A DNA stretch of 64,000 nt from Clusia tigrina (taxonomy: Eukaryota; Arthropoda; Insecta; Diptera; Clusiidae): the NCBI GenBank assembly GCA_920105625.2, contig OV050030.1:176219315-176283314 (forward strand). The letters are read 5' to 3'. The translations under genes were made by a program, and so were the position numbers. The notes beneath the pieces were generated by a model. That model ran no database searches and was not told the origin of the DNA. It worked only from the letters and a program-made list of their open reading frames with translations. This document shows positions 1-11,001 of the stretch, piece by piece (the stretch's first letter is position 1; every line of letters begins with the position of its first letter).

Positions 1-333
1 GGAGTGAATAAATATGCCCCGAAGTAAATTAAGAATCATCGCAGGCTTCTTAAGCGTACACTCTACTACCATATGAATAAGATGGATATATCTTTTAATG
101 CCATCTGTCGATTCGGTGGATATAGTGACGAAATCTCACTGCACCTGATCGCAGACTGCGGACCATTGGCACACAAAAGACTCAGGTGTTTAGATGTTTT
201 AGATATGAACAAGATCCCTCAACTTGATTCCTCCAAAAGATATGAATTCTTGTCGGAAATTAAGTTAAAATAAATTAGGGCATCACAATAGATCTTTCAG
301 TTCGCGGTGTATAACACCCTTAAATAAATAAAT
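1..333 (+). pseudogene. 3' end of a LOA-type non-LTR retrotransposon (ORF2 C-terminus and tail)
   Basis: The frame running to 273 carries a weak version of the cysteine/histidine-rich C-terminus of LOA/R1-type ORF2 (residues GPLAHKRLRCL near 165-200), corresponding to the end of the fuller element at 6380-6560. The non-coding tail is the stronger evidence: CACAATAGATCT and GCGGTGT, followed by TAAA-type repeats ending near 333, closely match the tail at 6628-6680. The copy enters the window from the left, so its 5' extent is unknown. An in-frame stop near 75 shows it is decayed. Confidence 0.7.
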
Positions 334-1284
334 CTAAATCGGAAGTGGCGAGGCAAGAGAATTCCCATAGTTTGGTCGAAATGTGATCCAAATACCACAA
401 CATTTAGTTGGAAATGACAGTAGTGTAATTGAGGATGTGTTTGGGAATATTGCGGAATGTATTTTATCAGCACACATTTTGAGTTACGTTGTTTGAGCAC
501 CAACCAATGAAGATTGTGCTACATATACCGAGATGTTCTCAACTGAATGCCGGGGGAAGAAAAAATGTATTATAGCTACGACAAAATATTTTGATATAAA
601 GACGCGGAAGTCAATAATTATCCAGTGGCATTTCTAAATTCCTGAAAGTCAATTGCTTTGTTCTCTTGATAAGAATTTTAAATGCAGAGGAATTTTTGGT
701 TAATGGTACAAGAGTTCATATTAGGGTATTGCATAATAAGAATCGATTGTGAGGTGTTGACTGGAATAACACGAGGTAAACGTATTCTTCATTCATTCTT
801 CATATTCCTCATTTACTTGACTTATCCTGGAAGTTTGTTGACATTCGATTTCCAACGAAAGCAATATCCAATTATATCAGCTTACGCTAGACTGTTATTA
901 ATTACTCAAATGAATTGTAAGCAAGGTTACGCAAGGTTAAGAAACCAAACAAATACTCACACAGGCAAAGAAAAAATGTGAAGGAAAATACATAGGAAAG
1001 AATAGAAATCTACTTAATGCCATATAAGATACTAGATAAGATAGGTTTTAATACAATAATGTTAATGGAATAGCTAAGGAAATACATAATAATCAATTAC
1101 AACCATGTAAAGTACTTATATAAAGAATATTGTAAATGCACCATGTAAAATACTATAAGATCAAACATTGGGCAAGGATGAAATATACCTCAATAGAAAT
1201 GTTGTGCACCTCGCTAGTGTACACAGCCTGACATTTGATGTCAATAGAATTGTATTGAATTCTCATATACTAGCATACATATAT
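334..1284. other. No recognisable gene; AT-rich spacer
   Basis: About 950 bp between the LOA 3' end and the next LOA element. The short frames here (for example 682-981) have no motif I recognise and AT-biased, low-complexity composition. I see no LTR ends, terminal inverted repeats or RNA gene. Confidence 0.5.
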
Positions 1285-1398
1285 TATTATTTTTTTTCTC
1301 CTACGCTGGGTAGTCAACTTGTTGCGGTGTAGGGGCTTACTGTGTGCTGGAACATGGCACATGGAAGACGGTGACATGGTTCAGTTACGCAAACTAAG

Positions 1399-1430
1399 AA
1401 CTACCTTCAACGCACAGGTTGAAAGTAGTT
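1399..1430 (+). other. Hairpin in the LOA 5' UTR
   Basis: AACTACCTTCAAC (1399-1411) and GTTGAAAGTAGTT (1418-1430) form a 13-bp stem with one mismatch around a 6-nt loop. It lies about 220 nt upstream of the ORF1 start. A role in translation or RNA binding is possible but unproven. Confidence 0.55.
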
Positions 1431-1652
1431 TTCTGCGATTCCTGCTCAGTCCTTAAGGCTAGTTAGTAGTCGTACTGGCCAATATCGAACGTCTCACTGA
1501 GACCACCGGATCGCCTAGACACTAACAATTGGTCAGCCCTTCAAGCTTAATAGCGAACTCCGTACGAGGTCCGGCAAACCTACGGTTTTAATTAGCCTTA
1601 CCACGAGGGGCCGTGGGAGACCAAAACGCAAAAGAAAATTAAAGAAAAATAT

Positions 1653-3056
1653 ATGGAAAACTTAAGCCTATATGAAACAAAAATGGACTGCACACCTTCA
1701 AATGTGCATAGTGTGGCTACAATGAGCCAACAGCCATCATTGGGCGAGGGGGCATCTGGTCCCATCGACAATGAAAGCATGGAGCACGACCTGTTGGGGG
1801 GGGGGGCACCCGGTCCCTTACCCGACAGGCCTGATGAGATGGACATCCCACTTAGCCAGGAATCTGTCCAGGATGAAGCTGTCCGGCGCTGGACTTAAAC
1901 GTTTTAAGGCTTTGCTTGCCAGGGGCATATCGCTGGAAACAGCTCGGTGCTTGGCGGCTAATCCAGCCAACGTGTCTGCGCGATGGACCCCTAAAAGATC
2001 CCGTTCAGATGGCTCCACGCCGACATCGAACTCCAGGCCGACAAAGCGGTTTGCACAAGAGGGCAACAAAAACATTGATAAAACGTTAATAGTGCCCCCA
2101 GCGGACCCGCCGGTGTGTGGTGAGATGAAGGAGGTGGAGACCTTACTTGGGGGCGAACCTGGTCCCAGAAAGAAGGTGGCGAGTGTCTCTGAAAGACATG
2201 GCGTGCAGGGCGCCTCCTTGGGGGTCCCCTGCTCAAAGCCTACTCTAGCGGAGACAGTCTGCTCCAAAAAGATAGGGGTTATACCTAGCAATTTCCCGGA
2301 GGGCATATGGTCCACTGAAGAAATTGGGAAGGTACAACGGTGTATTCTTGATAAGATGTTCGAGACTCGTGGGGGCCCAGTGAAGCCACACTTTGCAGGC
2401 TGTAGTTTCAAGCCTGGATGGTTGACGATCAACTGTCTGGACGACGAAACCGTAGCCTGGGCTGAAGAAAGGATACCAGCCATGAAGCCATGGGAGGGGG
2501 CTGAGTTGAAGGTGGTGGACGACGCAAAAGTGCCAAAGGCCAAGATCTTCGTTGGCTACTTTCCCGGCTCAGTGTCTTGGCAAAATGACCGAATTTTGGG
2601 GCAAGTGGAGTCGCAGAATTCGGGCATTAGTATCAGTGAGTGGCGGGTGCTCCATCGCCTACAAAAAGGTGACCAGGTCGAGCTGGCAATTTCTCTGGAC
2701 CCATCTCGTCTGAAAGGGTTGAGACACTGGGTAACAAGGTCTACTATGGCTTTGGCAGTGCCCCGTTCCGACCTAGACTGAAGGGGAACAGGGAAAAATC
2801 TCCTGTTATCGTTGAAGAGCAACCAACAACATCTGTTGCAGCGCGGGCAAAGCAGAGTAGCCAGAAGCCGAAAACGGGGCCCATTTTCACAAAGCCAGTA
2901 CCGAGAGCGGAGAGAGGCAACACACGTGTCCAACGTCCAAAACCATCTGCTCTCTCTGGTAGGCTCAGGAAATGGGAGAGAAAAGACCTGGAGGCTGCGG
3001 AAACTTTGCGGAGCACAAAGGGGGGTAAGATCCGCAAGGATCGGTCTGGGAAATAA
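1653..3056 (+). pseudogene. LOA ORF1: DUF4780-like nucleic-acid-binding protein
   Basis: ATG at 1653 opens a frame with repeats of an LLGG.PGP motif (near 1788 and 2140). After a frameshift near 1875 comes the signature LSGAGLKRFKALLARG, typical of the N-terminus of these proteins. The DUF4780-like core lies at about 2540-2760: KIFVGYFPG, ESQNSGISISEWRVL, then the YYGFG-type ending, which is in another frame after a second shift near 2727. A basic tail follows to the stop TAA at 3054-3056. The presumed role is an RNA-binding chaperone in the retrotransposition RNP. The 11-G run at 1796-1806 is a further indel-prone site. The stop overlaps the ORF2 start. Confidence 0.75.
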
Positions 3057-3058
3057 TG
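3054..3058 (+). promoter_or_regulatory. TAATG stop-start coupling between ORF1 and ORF2
   Basis: The ORF1 stop TAA (3054-3056) shares its last base with the ORF2 ATG (3056-3058). UAAUG overlaps are known to drive termination-reinitiation in non-LTR elements such as SART1. Here the ORF2 frame from this ATG leads straight into the endonuclease motif QINLH and then AIQEPW, supporting it as the real start. Confidence 0.7.
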
Positions 3059-6000
3059 TCCCTGGACCCATCACGAACGCAATACTCTTGGAAGCAGCTT
3101 CACTGTCTCCAAATAAATCTCCACAGTGCTATAGCAGCCTCTTACAGGCTCAGTGCCTTGGTGGAACACCAGTGTCTGGACTTCGTAGCCATTCAAGAAC
3201 CATGGGCCACAAATGGGCGCATAAATGTTCTGCAGACAAAAACATGTAAGTTGATCTAAGATAATAATGTTGACCGACCGAGGGCAGCGATGATGATCAA
3301 GAAAAATATTAAATTCCTCCCAATTTCAGAGCTTCTACAACGCGATCTGGTGCCAGTACAGGCAGAAGTGCCTAGTGCTAAAGGGAGGAGAACGGTAGTC
3401 CTGGCCTCCATGTACTTACCTGGCGACACAGAGGACGCGGTATCGCGCGAGCTCCGGCAGCTTACGGAGTACTGTCGCACTCGCAGTCTACAGTGGGTGG
3501 TTTGCTGCGACGCAAACGCGCAACACACGTTATGGGGAAGCACGGACACGAACGGGCGAGTTGAGTCACTTCTTGATTTTATTTCGACAAACAATCTGGT
3601 GGTGGTGAATAGGGGTGACGAGCCTACCTTTATGAATGCGATAAGGGGGGAGGTGTTAGATCTCACCCTAACTAGCGCATTCATATCAAATAACATTTCT
3701 AGTTGGAGGGTGCTTAATGAGGTCTCCTTGTCGGACCATAGGTATATTTGCTTTGATCTGGGGGGGGGGGGGGGGGTATATTGGAGGCACCTTCGAAATG
3801 AGAAATGTTAGGAAGACCAATTGGTCGATATATAACTTTTACATAGAGCAAAATATTGCGTGCCTTAGTGAAAAAATAAGTAACTCCCAGGAACTAGATC
3901 TTGAAGTTAACAAATTAAATAATATAATAATCGAGGATTTTGAAAGTAGTTGCAATTTAGTTGTGAAGAAACGTTCTAGAAACGTACCCTGGTGAAGCGG
4001 GGAGCTAAATGTTTTGCGCAAAAAAGTTCGTCAACTCTTTAATAGAGCCAAGTCTAATGGCGACTGGGCATCTTATAGAAGTGCCTTAACGGCCTATAAT
4101 AATGAGTTGAGAAGATCTAAGAGAGACTCATGGAAAAAGTACTGTGTGGAGAATGAAACCCTCCCAGCAGCTACCCGACTCCAGAAATCACTTAATAAAA
4201 ATCACTCCAACGGCCTTTCTACACTCAAGAAGCCTGACGGAAATTTTACTTAGAGCCTGGAAGAGACGGGACAGCTTTTGGTGGACACTCACTTTCCAGG
4301 CTGTGCCACTAGCGGAGAGGATAGTGAAATCATCGAGAATACTCGTTTCTTGATGCCTACACGGAGGGAACTCTCACTGGCTCGCAGAATCTTCACCGTC
4401 AATAAAACCAAATGGGCTATCTCCACTTTTAGACCATTCAAATCGCCAGGTGTCGATAATATACAACCGTGCCTACTTCGGCAAGGTGTTGATGTATTAG
4501 CACCTGTTCTAATAAACATTTTCAGGATAAGCCTGGAACTAGGCATAGTGCCTAAACCTTGGACGAAGGCTAGGGTGGCTTTCATACCGAAAGCAGGCAA
4601 AAAGGCGGACCACACGACAAAAGCCTATCGGCCCATTAGCCTAACGTCATTCCTGCTAAAAGTTATGGAAAAAATTCTGGACCAATATATCAGGGAAACT
4701 TATCTTAAAGATTCTCCTCTTCATATTGAACAATACGCTTACCAATCAGGCAAATCGACTGAGACAGCAATACATAGCTTAACGAGCAAAATTGAAAAGG
4801 CGTTTGAGGGTAAAGAAATAGCTCTCTGTACATCGGTTGACATTACGGAGGCTTTTGACAATGCTACTTTCAGATCAATTGAGGAGTGGATGAAGAGGAA
4901 AGGTATACAGAGACTGATCATAACATGGGTTCTCAATATGCTGAAAAACAGAACAACAATCTTTGAAACAGGGACAGCAAAGCAAATTGTCAGGTCAACC
5001 AAAGGATGTCCCCAGGGGGGCGTCCTATCGCCACTCCTATGGTTATTGGTTATCGACGAGCTCTTACAAACTCTCAATGACCGCGAATACGAAGTTCAGG
5101 GCTTTGCGGATGATTTGGTAATTATGGTCAGAGGCAAGATTGACTCTACCATAACAGATCGCATGCAACTAGCTCTTGACATCACTCAAAACTGGTGTCA
5201 GGAGAAAGGCCTATCGATAAATCCGAATAAAACAAACGTGGTACCCTTCACCAAAAGAAGGAAACTGAATCTGGGGACCTTAACTTTAGGGACCACAAAC
5301 TTAACAATGTCCAATGAAATGAAATATCTGGGAGTAATCCTGGACAAAACTCTAACTTGGAAAAACCACTTATCATACATAACTAGTAAAGCCTTAAGAG
5401 CAACCTATGCTTGCCAGAGGTTGTAAGGTAAAACATGGGGACTACGGCCAAAAATGATGGCGTGGTCATATAAAACAATAATATGAATGATTACTTACGC
5501 GTCGTTAGTATGGTGGCCAAAAGTAACCCAAACAAGAGCTCAGATGACTCTTAACAAGATTCACCGTATAGCCTGTTTGAGTGTGACGGGAGCAATGAGA
5601 ACGTGCCCCACACTAGCTTTGGGAGTGATCACTGGACTGACTCCTCTAAACCTTGTAGTTAAAAGGATGGCGGCCAGCGCGGCCCTAAGGCTACCTAATC
5701 TAGCCCATCTTAAAGAAGGCAACCTTTCGGGGCACGCAAAGATTCTGGACACTGTCTGGAATTCTCCGTGCCTCATGGTCTTCGACAAAATGGACAGACA
5801 ATTAGACTTCTCAAAGCAATTCAAAGTGGTCATCAGTGACCGTTCAGCTTGGAGAAACAAGGAAATAATACTAAAACAGGACTCACAGTTGTGGTATACA
5901 GATGGGTCCAAAATGGAAGATGGCAGTGCAGGAGCTGGAATTGTAGGGCCAAATTTCCAAAAAGCAATATGCATACTCTCAGATAGCCAGGCAGCTCTAA

Positions 6001-6611
6001 AATCATTAATAAACTTCTCATTCCAATCAAAGCTGGTCTGGGAATGCTGTAAACTACTCAATACCCTAGCAGCGAGAAACTCTGTTACGCTAATGTGGGT
6101 ACCGGGACACGAGGGACATGAGGGCAACGAAATGGCAGATTCTTTAGCAAAAAGAGGTGCAGGCACTGCCTTTATAGGCCCAGAACCCTTCTGTGGGGTA
6201 AACAGTAGCTTCACAAATAACTTGTTGTGCGAACAGGAAAAACGAGGTCTGCTAAACTACTGGAGAGCCCAAAAAGGCATGCGGCAGTCGAGACTACTCA
6301 TTGATCCTGAACACATCAGGGTAGATGCTTCTTTAAACCTCAGCAGAAATGACATCAAACTCTACACTGAACTTTTAACAGGACACTGTAGACTAAACTA
6401 CCATCTGAAAAAAATAGGCGTGGTAGAAGACGATTCCTGTCGACTCTGTCAAGAGGAGCAGGAAACGGCAGAACACATTCTATGCACTTGCCCAGCGGTG
6501 GCAAGACGCAGACATAATTACCTAGGCAGTGGGTTCATATCTCAAAATCACCTAGTTAAAATTAAGCCCACAGCAGTTACGAGATTTATTAACAGTCTAG
6601 GACTGTTTTAG
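3056..6611 (+). pseudogene. LOA ORF2: endonuclease, reverse transcriptase, RNase H
   Basis: Domains in order. APE endonuclease at 3080-3770: QINLH, QEPW, CDANA..LWGS, SLSDHRY. Reverse transcriptase at 4400-5350: AYRPISLTSF, CPQGGVLSPLLW, and FADD near 5102-5113. RNase H at 5890-6170: YTDGSK, SDSQAA, MADSLAK. C-terminal Cys/His motif at 6440-6510: CRLCQEEQETAEHILCTC. About 1185 codons, normal for a LOA ORF2. Defects are an in-frame stop at 3257, a shift at the 17-G run 3760-3776, and stops at 3993, 4251, 5424 and 5484. RNase H is short between its first Asp and SDSQ, so the catalytic Glu segment appears deleted. The protein would nick target DNA and prime reverse transcription there; this copy cannot make it. 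Confidence 0.85.
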
Positions 6612-6680
6612 TTGTGTACGAGGCTGCACAATCGATCTTTTAGGTCGCGGTGTTCTTTTAGCCTGTTAATAATAATAACA
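6612..6680 (+). other. LOA 3' UTR and TAA-repeat tail
   Basis: CACAATCGATCT and GGTCGCGGTGT followed by TAATAATAA, without poly(A), as in I and LOA elements. It matches the tail at 284-333. Confidence 0.7.
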
Positions 6681-6770
6681 TATTATTTTTAGAGCGCAAC
6701 GAAACGTGCTCGAGTGTTCCATAATTTGAAACGTTTGAATATATCGTTTGTACTAGTTAAAATAACATAT

Positions 6771-7390
6771 TGTTACGAAATTGCCCTCTTGACAATTTAC
6801 TCTGTTACAAAATTGCCCTCCTGACAATTTCTCTAACTCTCTGTAATCGGACTCGTACCACTAGATTGTGTAGTAATCAAACAATCGCCGGTTAAATTAA
6901 AATAATTAGCTTTATTTAATTATTGCTATTCACACATTTAATTAGGCTTAAAGTTTACTTAGTTATTATTTGCACTTTATTTCACAAACCATTAGTCACT
7001 TTATTTAATAAGTAATTTTATCACTTTATTTAATAATGTATTTCATCACTTTGCAAAATTACAAATACTGCTAATACTGCTGCTTAGATTAAAATGCCTG
7101 ATGTATACACTTTTACGATCTCTGATCTACTGTCTTCGACTTTTAACAGTCTTGTCGCTTTTATAGTTTTCGAATGGTTGGTGTAGAAACTTCCACGCTA
7201 TTCTCGTAGTTTCTAGAAGCTTCTATCCTCTTCGACAGAAGTCGAGAATATTCTTTTTGATATTACCGACGGATGGTTCTTGAATAAGCTTTTATTCGAA
7301 TAGTTCGCATCTTGACTCACAGGGGGCACTCATTCTCCAGATGGGATCCTAAAAGTATGCAATCCCTTTTCACTGAGCTATCACGTTTCA
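6771..7390 (-). repeat. 3' LTR of the mdg3-like element (620 bp)
   Basis: Near-identical to 12343-12964. On the plus strand it begins TGTTACGAAATTGCCC and ends CACGTTTCA. The first 32 bp (6771-6802) are tandemly repeated at 6803-6834, so the LTR terminus is duplicated. Confidence 0.95.
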
Positions 7391-7402
7391 CTGCCCTCCG
7401 CT
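7391..7402 (-). other. Polypurine tract of the mdg3-like element
   Basis: Read on the minus strand, AGCGGAGGGCAG directly precedes the TG of the 3' LTR, the expected place for the plus-strand primer. It overlaps the end of pol. Confidence 0.7.
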
Positions 7403-10400
7403 TAATCTTGTTCGTCCCGAACAAGGATAGTATTGCAACCTTTATAAGGAGATAACCTCTCTAAATGAACGACTTTCATTTTGCTCCTGGCATTTCTCGC
7501 CAACTGGATGCGGTATACTACATCGTTGAGCCGCTTTATCACCTTATAAGGGCCTTCCCAGTGTGTTTGCAGTTTTGGCGATAATCCCTTTTTCCTTTGC
7601 GGATTATGAAGCATAACTAGCTGCCCTTCCTGAAATCCCTTGGAGTTTGCTCGTAGATCATATCTGGCTTTCATTTTATCACTCATCAGTTGTGTGCGCT
7701 TTCTGATGGTTCCATGAATTTCATTCAGCTGTCTTCGTTTGTCAGCTACATAACTGCTACATGAAACTTCCGTAGATGAGTAGGCACCGAATTTCAGATC
7801 TGCAGGCAATCTTATGTCACAACCGGAAATAGCCTTAGCTGGTGTTGTAGATGTTGTATCGTGAGTTGCCGATCGGTATGCCATTAAGAAGAGGGGTATG
7901 TGTTGGTCCCAATTTTTCTGGTTTCTGTCCACGACTTTTCTTAGGTGTTCCTCAAGCGTACGATTAAATCTTTCAACCATTCCATCGGATTGTGGGTGCA
8001 AAGGGGTTGTACGAGTTTTGCGTATGCCCATCAATTCACTCATTTCCCTGAATATTGTTGACTCGAAATTTCTGCCTTGATCCGAGTGCAACTCGAGGGG
8101 AGCTCCGAATCTGCACACCCAATTATTGATAAATGCATCTGCAACGGTCTTAGCTTCTTGATCGGGAATGGGGTATACTTCTGGCCATTTACTAAAATAG
8201 TCGATTACGACGAGAACATATTTGTTGCCGGAATCACTAATTGGAAACGGACCTGCTATGTCCATTGCAATACGCTCAAATGGCGCTCCCACGTTGTATA
8301 AATGCATCTTCCCCTGGCTGCGACGGCTCGGTCCCTTGGCAGCTGTACACTTTTCACAAGCACTAATCCAGTCAACTACCGATTGCTGGCAACCAACCCA
8401 ATAAAATCGTGTTTTAATTTTCTCGACTGTTTTTGTTATTCCCAAATGCCCGGCGCTTGGCCCACTATGGTATTCCTTGAGAATTTCGCTTATTCTTGCC
8501 TTGGGTACCACAATCAAGTTCTTCGTGGTTTTTCCATCTTCGCTCTCCCACAGGTGGAATAGGCATCCATCTTGCAGCTTTAAGCTATTCCATTGAGCCC
8601 AATATGCTTTAGTTATGGGACTTTCAGTCGAGATTTCGTTCCAATCAGGCCGTTTTCCTTCATTCTTACTTGATACGATTTTTGCCAAATCTGGGTCATT
8701 TCGTTGTTCTTCTTTTATCTTTTCCGCTGTCCATTCATCGTCTGGTAAAACAGCCATTAAGCGCACATCGACTACTCCTTCTTTCCCTTCAGCTTTAGAA
8801 CAGTGCTTACATTCCATACTGCAAGGACGTCGTGATAGTGCATCAGCATTCCCGTGGTTTCCGCCTCTGCGATGTTCTATTGTGAAATCGTAGCTTTGGA
8901 GTCTCTCAATCCATCTCGCAACCTGACCTTCGGGATTTTTGAACTGTAATAGCCAGCGCAGAGCAGCGTGATCCGTTCTCAACAAGAACTTTTGTCCATA
9001 CAGGTACTTGTTAAAGTGCTTCACGCACTGCATAACCGCCAAAAGTTCTCTCCGTGTTACACAGTAATTTCGCTCTGGCTTTGATAAGATCTTACTGAAG
9101 TAGGCTATTAATCTTTCATGTCCGTCAATAACTTGCGACAGGACACCTCCAATCCCGAATCCACTTGCATCTGTATCCAAAATAAATTTTTCGCCAGGTA
9201 TTGGATACGCAAGGATCGGAGCTGTACACAATAGCTCTTTCAATCTGTTGAATGCCTTCTCCTGCTCGCTTTTCCACTCAAAAGCACAATTTTTCCTCGT
9301 TAATGCATGCAGACTACCAGCCACGTCCGCAAAGCCTGGAACAAAGCGTCTGTAATAGATGCAAAGACCCAAGAAGCTGCGTAGCTCATGCAAACTAGTT
9401 GGTCTTGGCCACTCCCTTACTGAGTCTATCTTATCTGGATCTGTGTGTACTCCTTCAGGTGTGACTTTATGTCCAAGGTTTCTTGAAGAACGAGCATTTC
9501 TTTGCGCTCAGCTTCAACCCTGAAGCTCCTAATCGCATCAATACTTCTTCCAAATTCTTCAAGTGGTCCTCGAAGTCCTTTCCCATAACGATGATGTCAT
9601 CTAAGTACACCAGACACGTTTTCCAGTGAAGACCCTTTAGCACATGTTCCATTAAGCGTTCAAATGTAGCTGGAGCATTACACAGTCCGAATGGCATCAC
9701 CAAAAATTGCCATAGTCCATCACCGGCACTGAATGCTGTCTTTTCCTTGTCTTGTTCGTCTACTGCCACTTGCCAATATCCGCTTTGTAAATCCAGCTTT
9801 GAGAACCAATTTGAACCAGAAAGTGTGTCCAATGTATCGTCGATTCGAGGTAATGGATAACTATCTTTCTTCGTTACCTCATTTAGTTTACGATAATCTA
9901 CACAGAAACGTGTGGAGCCATCCTTCTTCTTGACTAATACCACTGGAGAACTCCAGGGGCTCGCTGATGGCTCTATGACGTTGTTCTGATGCATTTCCTT
10001 CAGCAATACATTCACCTCTTCTCTCTTTGCCAGAGGTACTCTTCTTGACGCTTGACGAATGGGTTTGGCATCACCAGTGTTGATTGTGTGTTTCACCATC
10101 TTTGTTCTGCCTTCGTTTTTATCCTTTTCAGCAAATACTGACCAATGTCTTGCCAAAAGTTGGCTGGCAGTCCTCCTCTGCTCTGTGGATAAGTCTTTGC
10201 TCCATTCTTTCGTGAGATCGTCGAGTACCTTTTTATCAGCTGGTATCTTCATTTTTGTGTCTCGAGGCTGGCTTTCACAGTTTACAATTGCCGAAATTGC
10301 CCGGCAATTTCCAATTATCTGTCCTTTCTCTATGGTTTTAGCGGAATTTGCAAGATTGACCACTCTTACTGGCACTATTCTGTTCTGCTGTTCTTCTACG

Positions 10401-10933
10401 AGGGTTTTTCCAATGATGATGTCATCCAGTACAAATTTTTCATCCGTTTCCACAACCCACAACTTGTTCTTCTCCACATCTCCGTCCATTTTGGCCCATA
10501 TGACTGCCTCTGACTTTGCTGGGATTTTTGTCCGCCGCGATACAATGGCTTGTCGGATACCTCCATACTTATCCTCACCAACAGATAACGGTATTTCGGT
10601 GTTCGCATACTTCAACGTTCGGCATTTCAAATCTAGGGTGAATCCATTCCGAATCATAAAATCCACACCTAAGATTAATTCGTCCACAATATCCGCAACT
10701 ACAAACTCGTGCTTCACTGTTGTGGTACCGATAGTGATTTTCCGTGTAACTTTTCCAAGTACCGGTGCATCATCTCCAGTTGCCGGACGCAAACTTATTC
10801 CCTGAAGCGGCTCGATTCCCCGAACGAGATCCCTTCTAATTATGGAATGTGATGCACCCGTATCCAATGTTACCACGATTTTTCTTCCATTTACTACGCT
10901 GTCGACAGTTAGGCTGTTGATTTTCCGTGCCAT
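7402..10933 (-). pseudogene. mdg3-like pol: protease, reverse transcriptase, RNase H, integrase
   Basis: From ATG at 10933: protease LDTGASHSII near 10865; reverse transcriptase with SPWSSPVVLVKKKDGS, FCVDYRKLN, FGLCNAPATF and catalytic YLDD near 9598-9610; RNase H with TDASG and RTDHAALRWL; integrase with an HHCC zinc finger near 8350-8460, then MDIAGPF, SDQGRNFES and MVERFNRTL (D,D,E); and a GPY chromodomain-like end (EGPYKVIKRL). The frame is broken near 9467-9480, where about 10 nt seem lost just after KCSFFKK in the thumb, moving the rest to another frame. Pol is in the -1 frame relative to gag and the frames overlap only by about 24 nt near 11000. Stop at 7402. It looks otherwise functional. 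Confidence 0.88.
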
Positions 10934-11001
10934 CTGAGAAACGAAGATTCTGGGGCTACATGTTGTGGGAGTCAGATCAAGCCCCTCGAGACTGACTCCA
11001 T

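Larger units (their letters stand above)
1295..6680 (+). mobile_element. LOA-clade non-LTR retrotransposon, near full length, inactive
   Basis: This is a two-ORF non-LTR element. A 5' UTR (1295-1652) leads to ORF1 (1653-3056) with a DUF4780-like domain. ORF2 (3056-6611) carries an APE-type endonuclease, reverse transcriptase, RNase H and a C-terminal Cys/His motif. A short 3' UTR ends in TAA repeats (6669-6680) instead of poly(A). The order and the RNase H point to the LOA/I/R1 group; DUF4780-type ORF1 proteins are known from LOA-like insect elements. A 10-bp direct repeat TATTATTTTT flanks it at 1285-1294 and 6681-6690 and is the candidate target-site duplication, though it is low complexity. 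ORF1 has two frameshifts and ORF2 one frameshift plus five in-frame stops. Confidence 0.85.

Noticed and set aside
1285..1294. Certain target-site duplication for the LOA element
   Set aside because: TATTATTTTT flanks both ends but is low complexity in an AT-rich area, so it is kept only as a candidate.
1818..2543. Long minus-strand frame of 241 codons
   Set aside because: It is antisense to LOA ORF1, which has the recognisable domains.
10059..10805. Plus-strand frame of 248 codons with a hydrophobic start
   Set aside because: Antisense to the protease and early RT of the mdg3-like pol.
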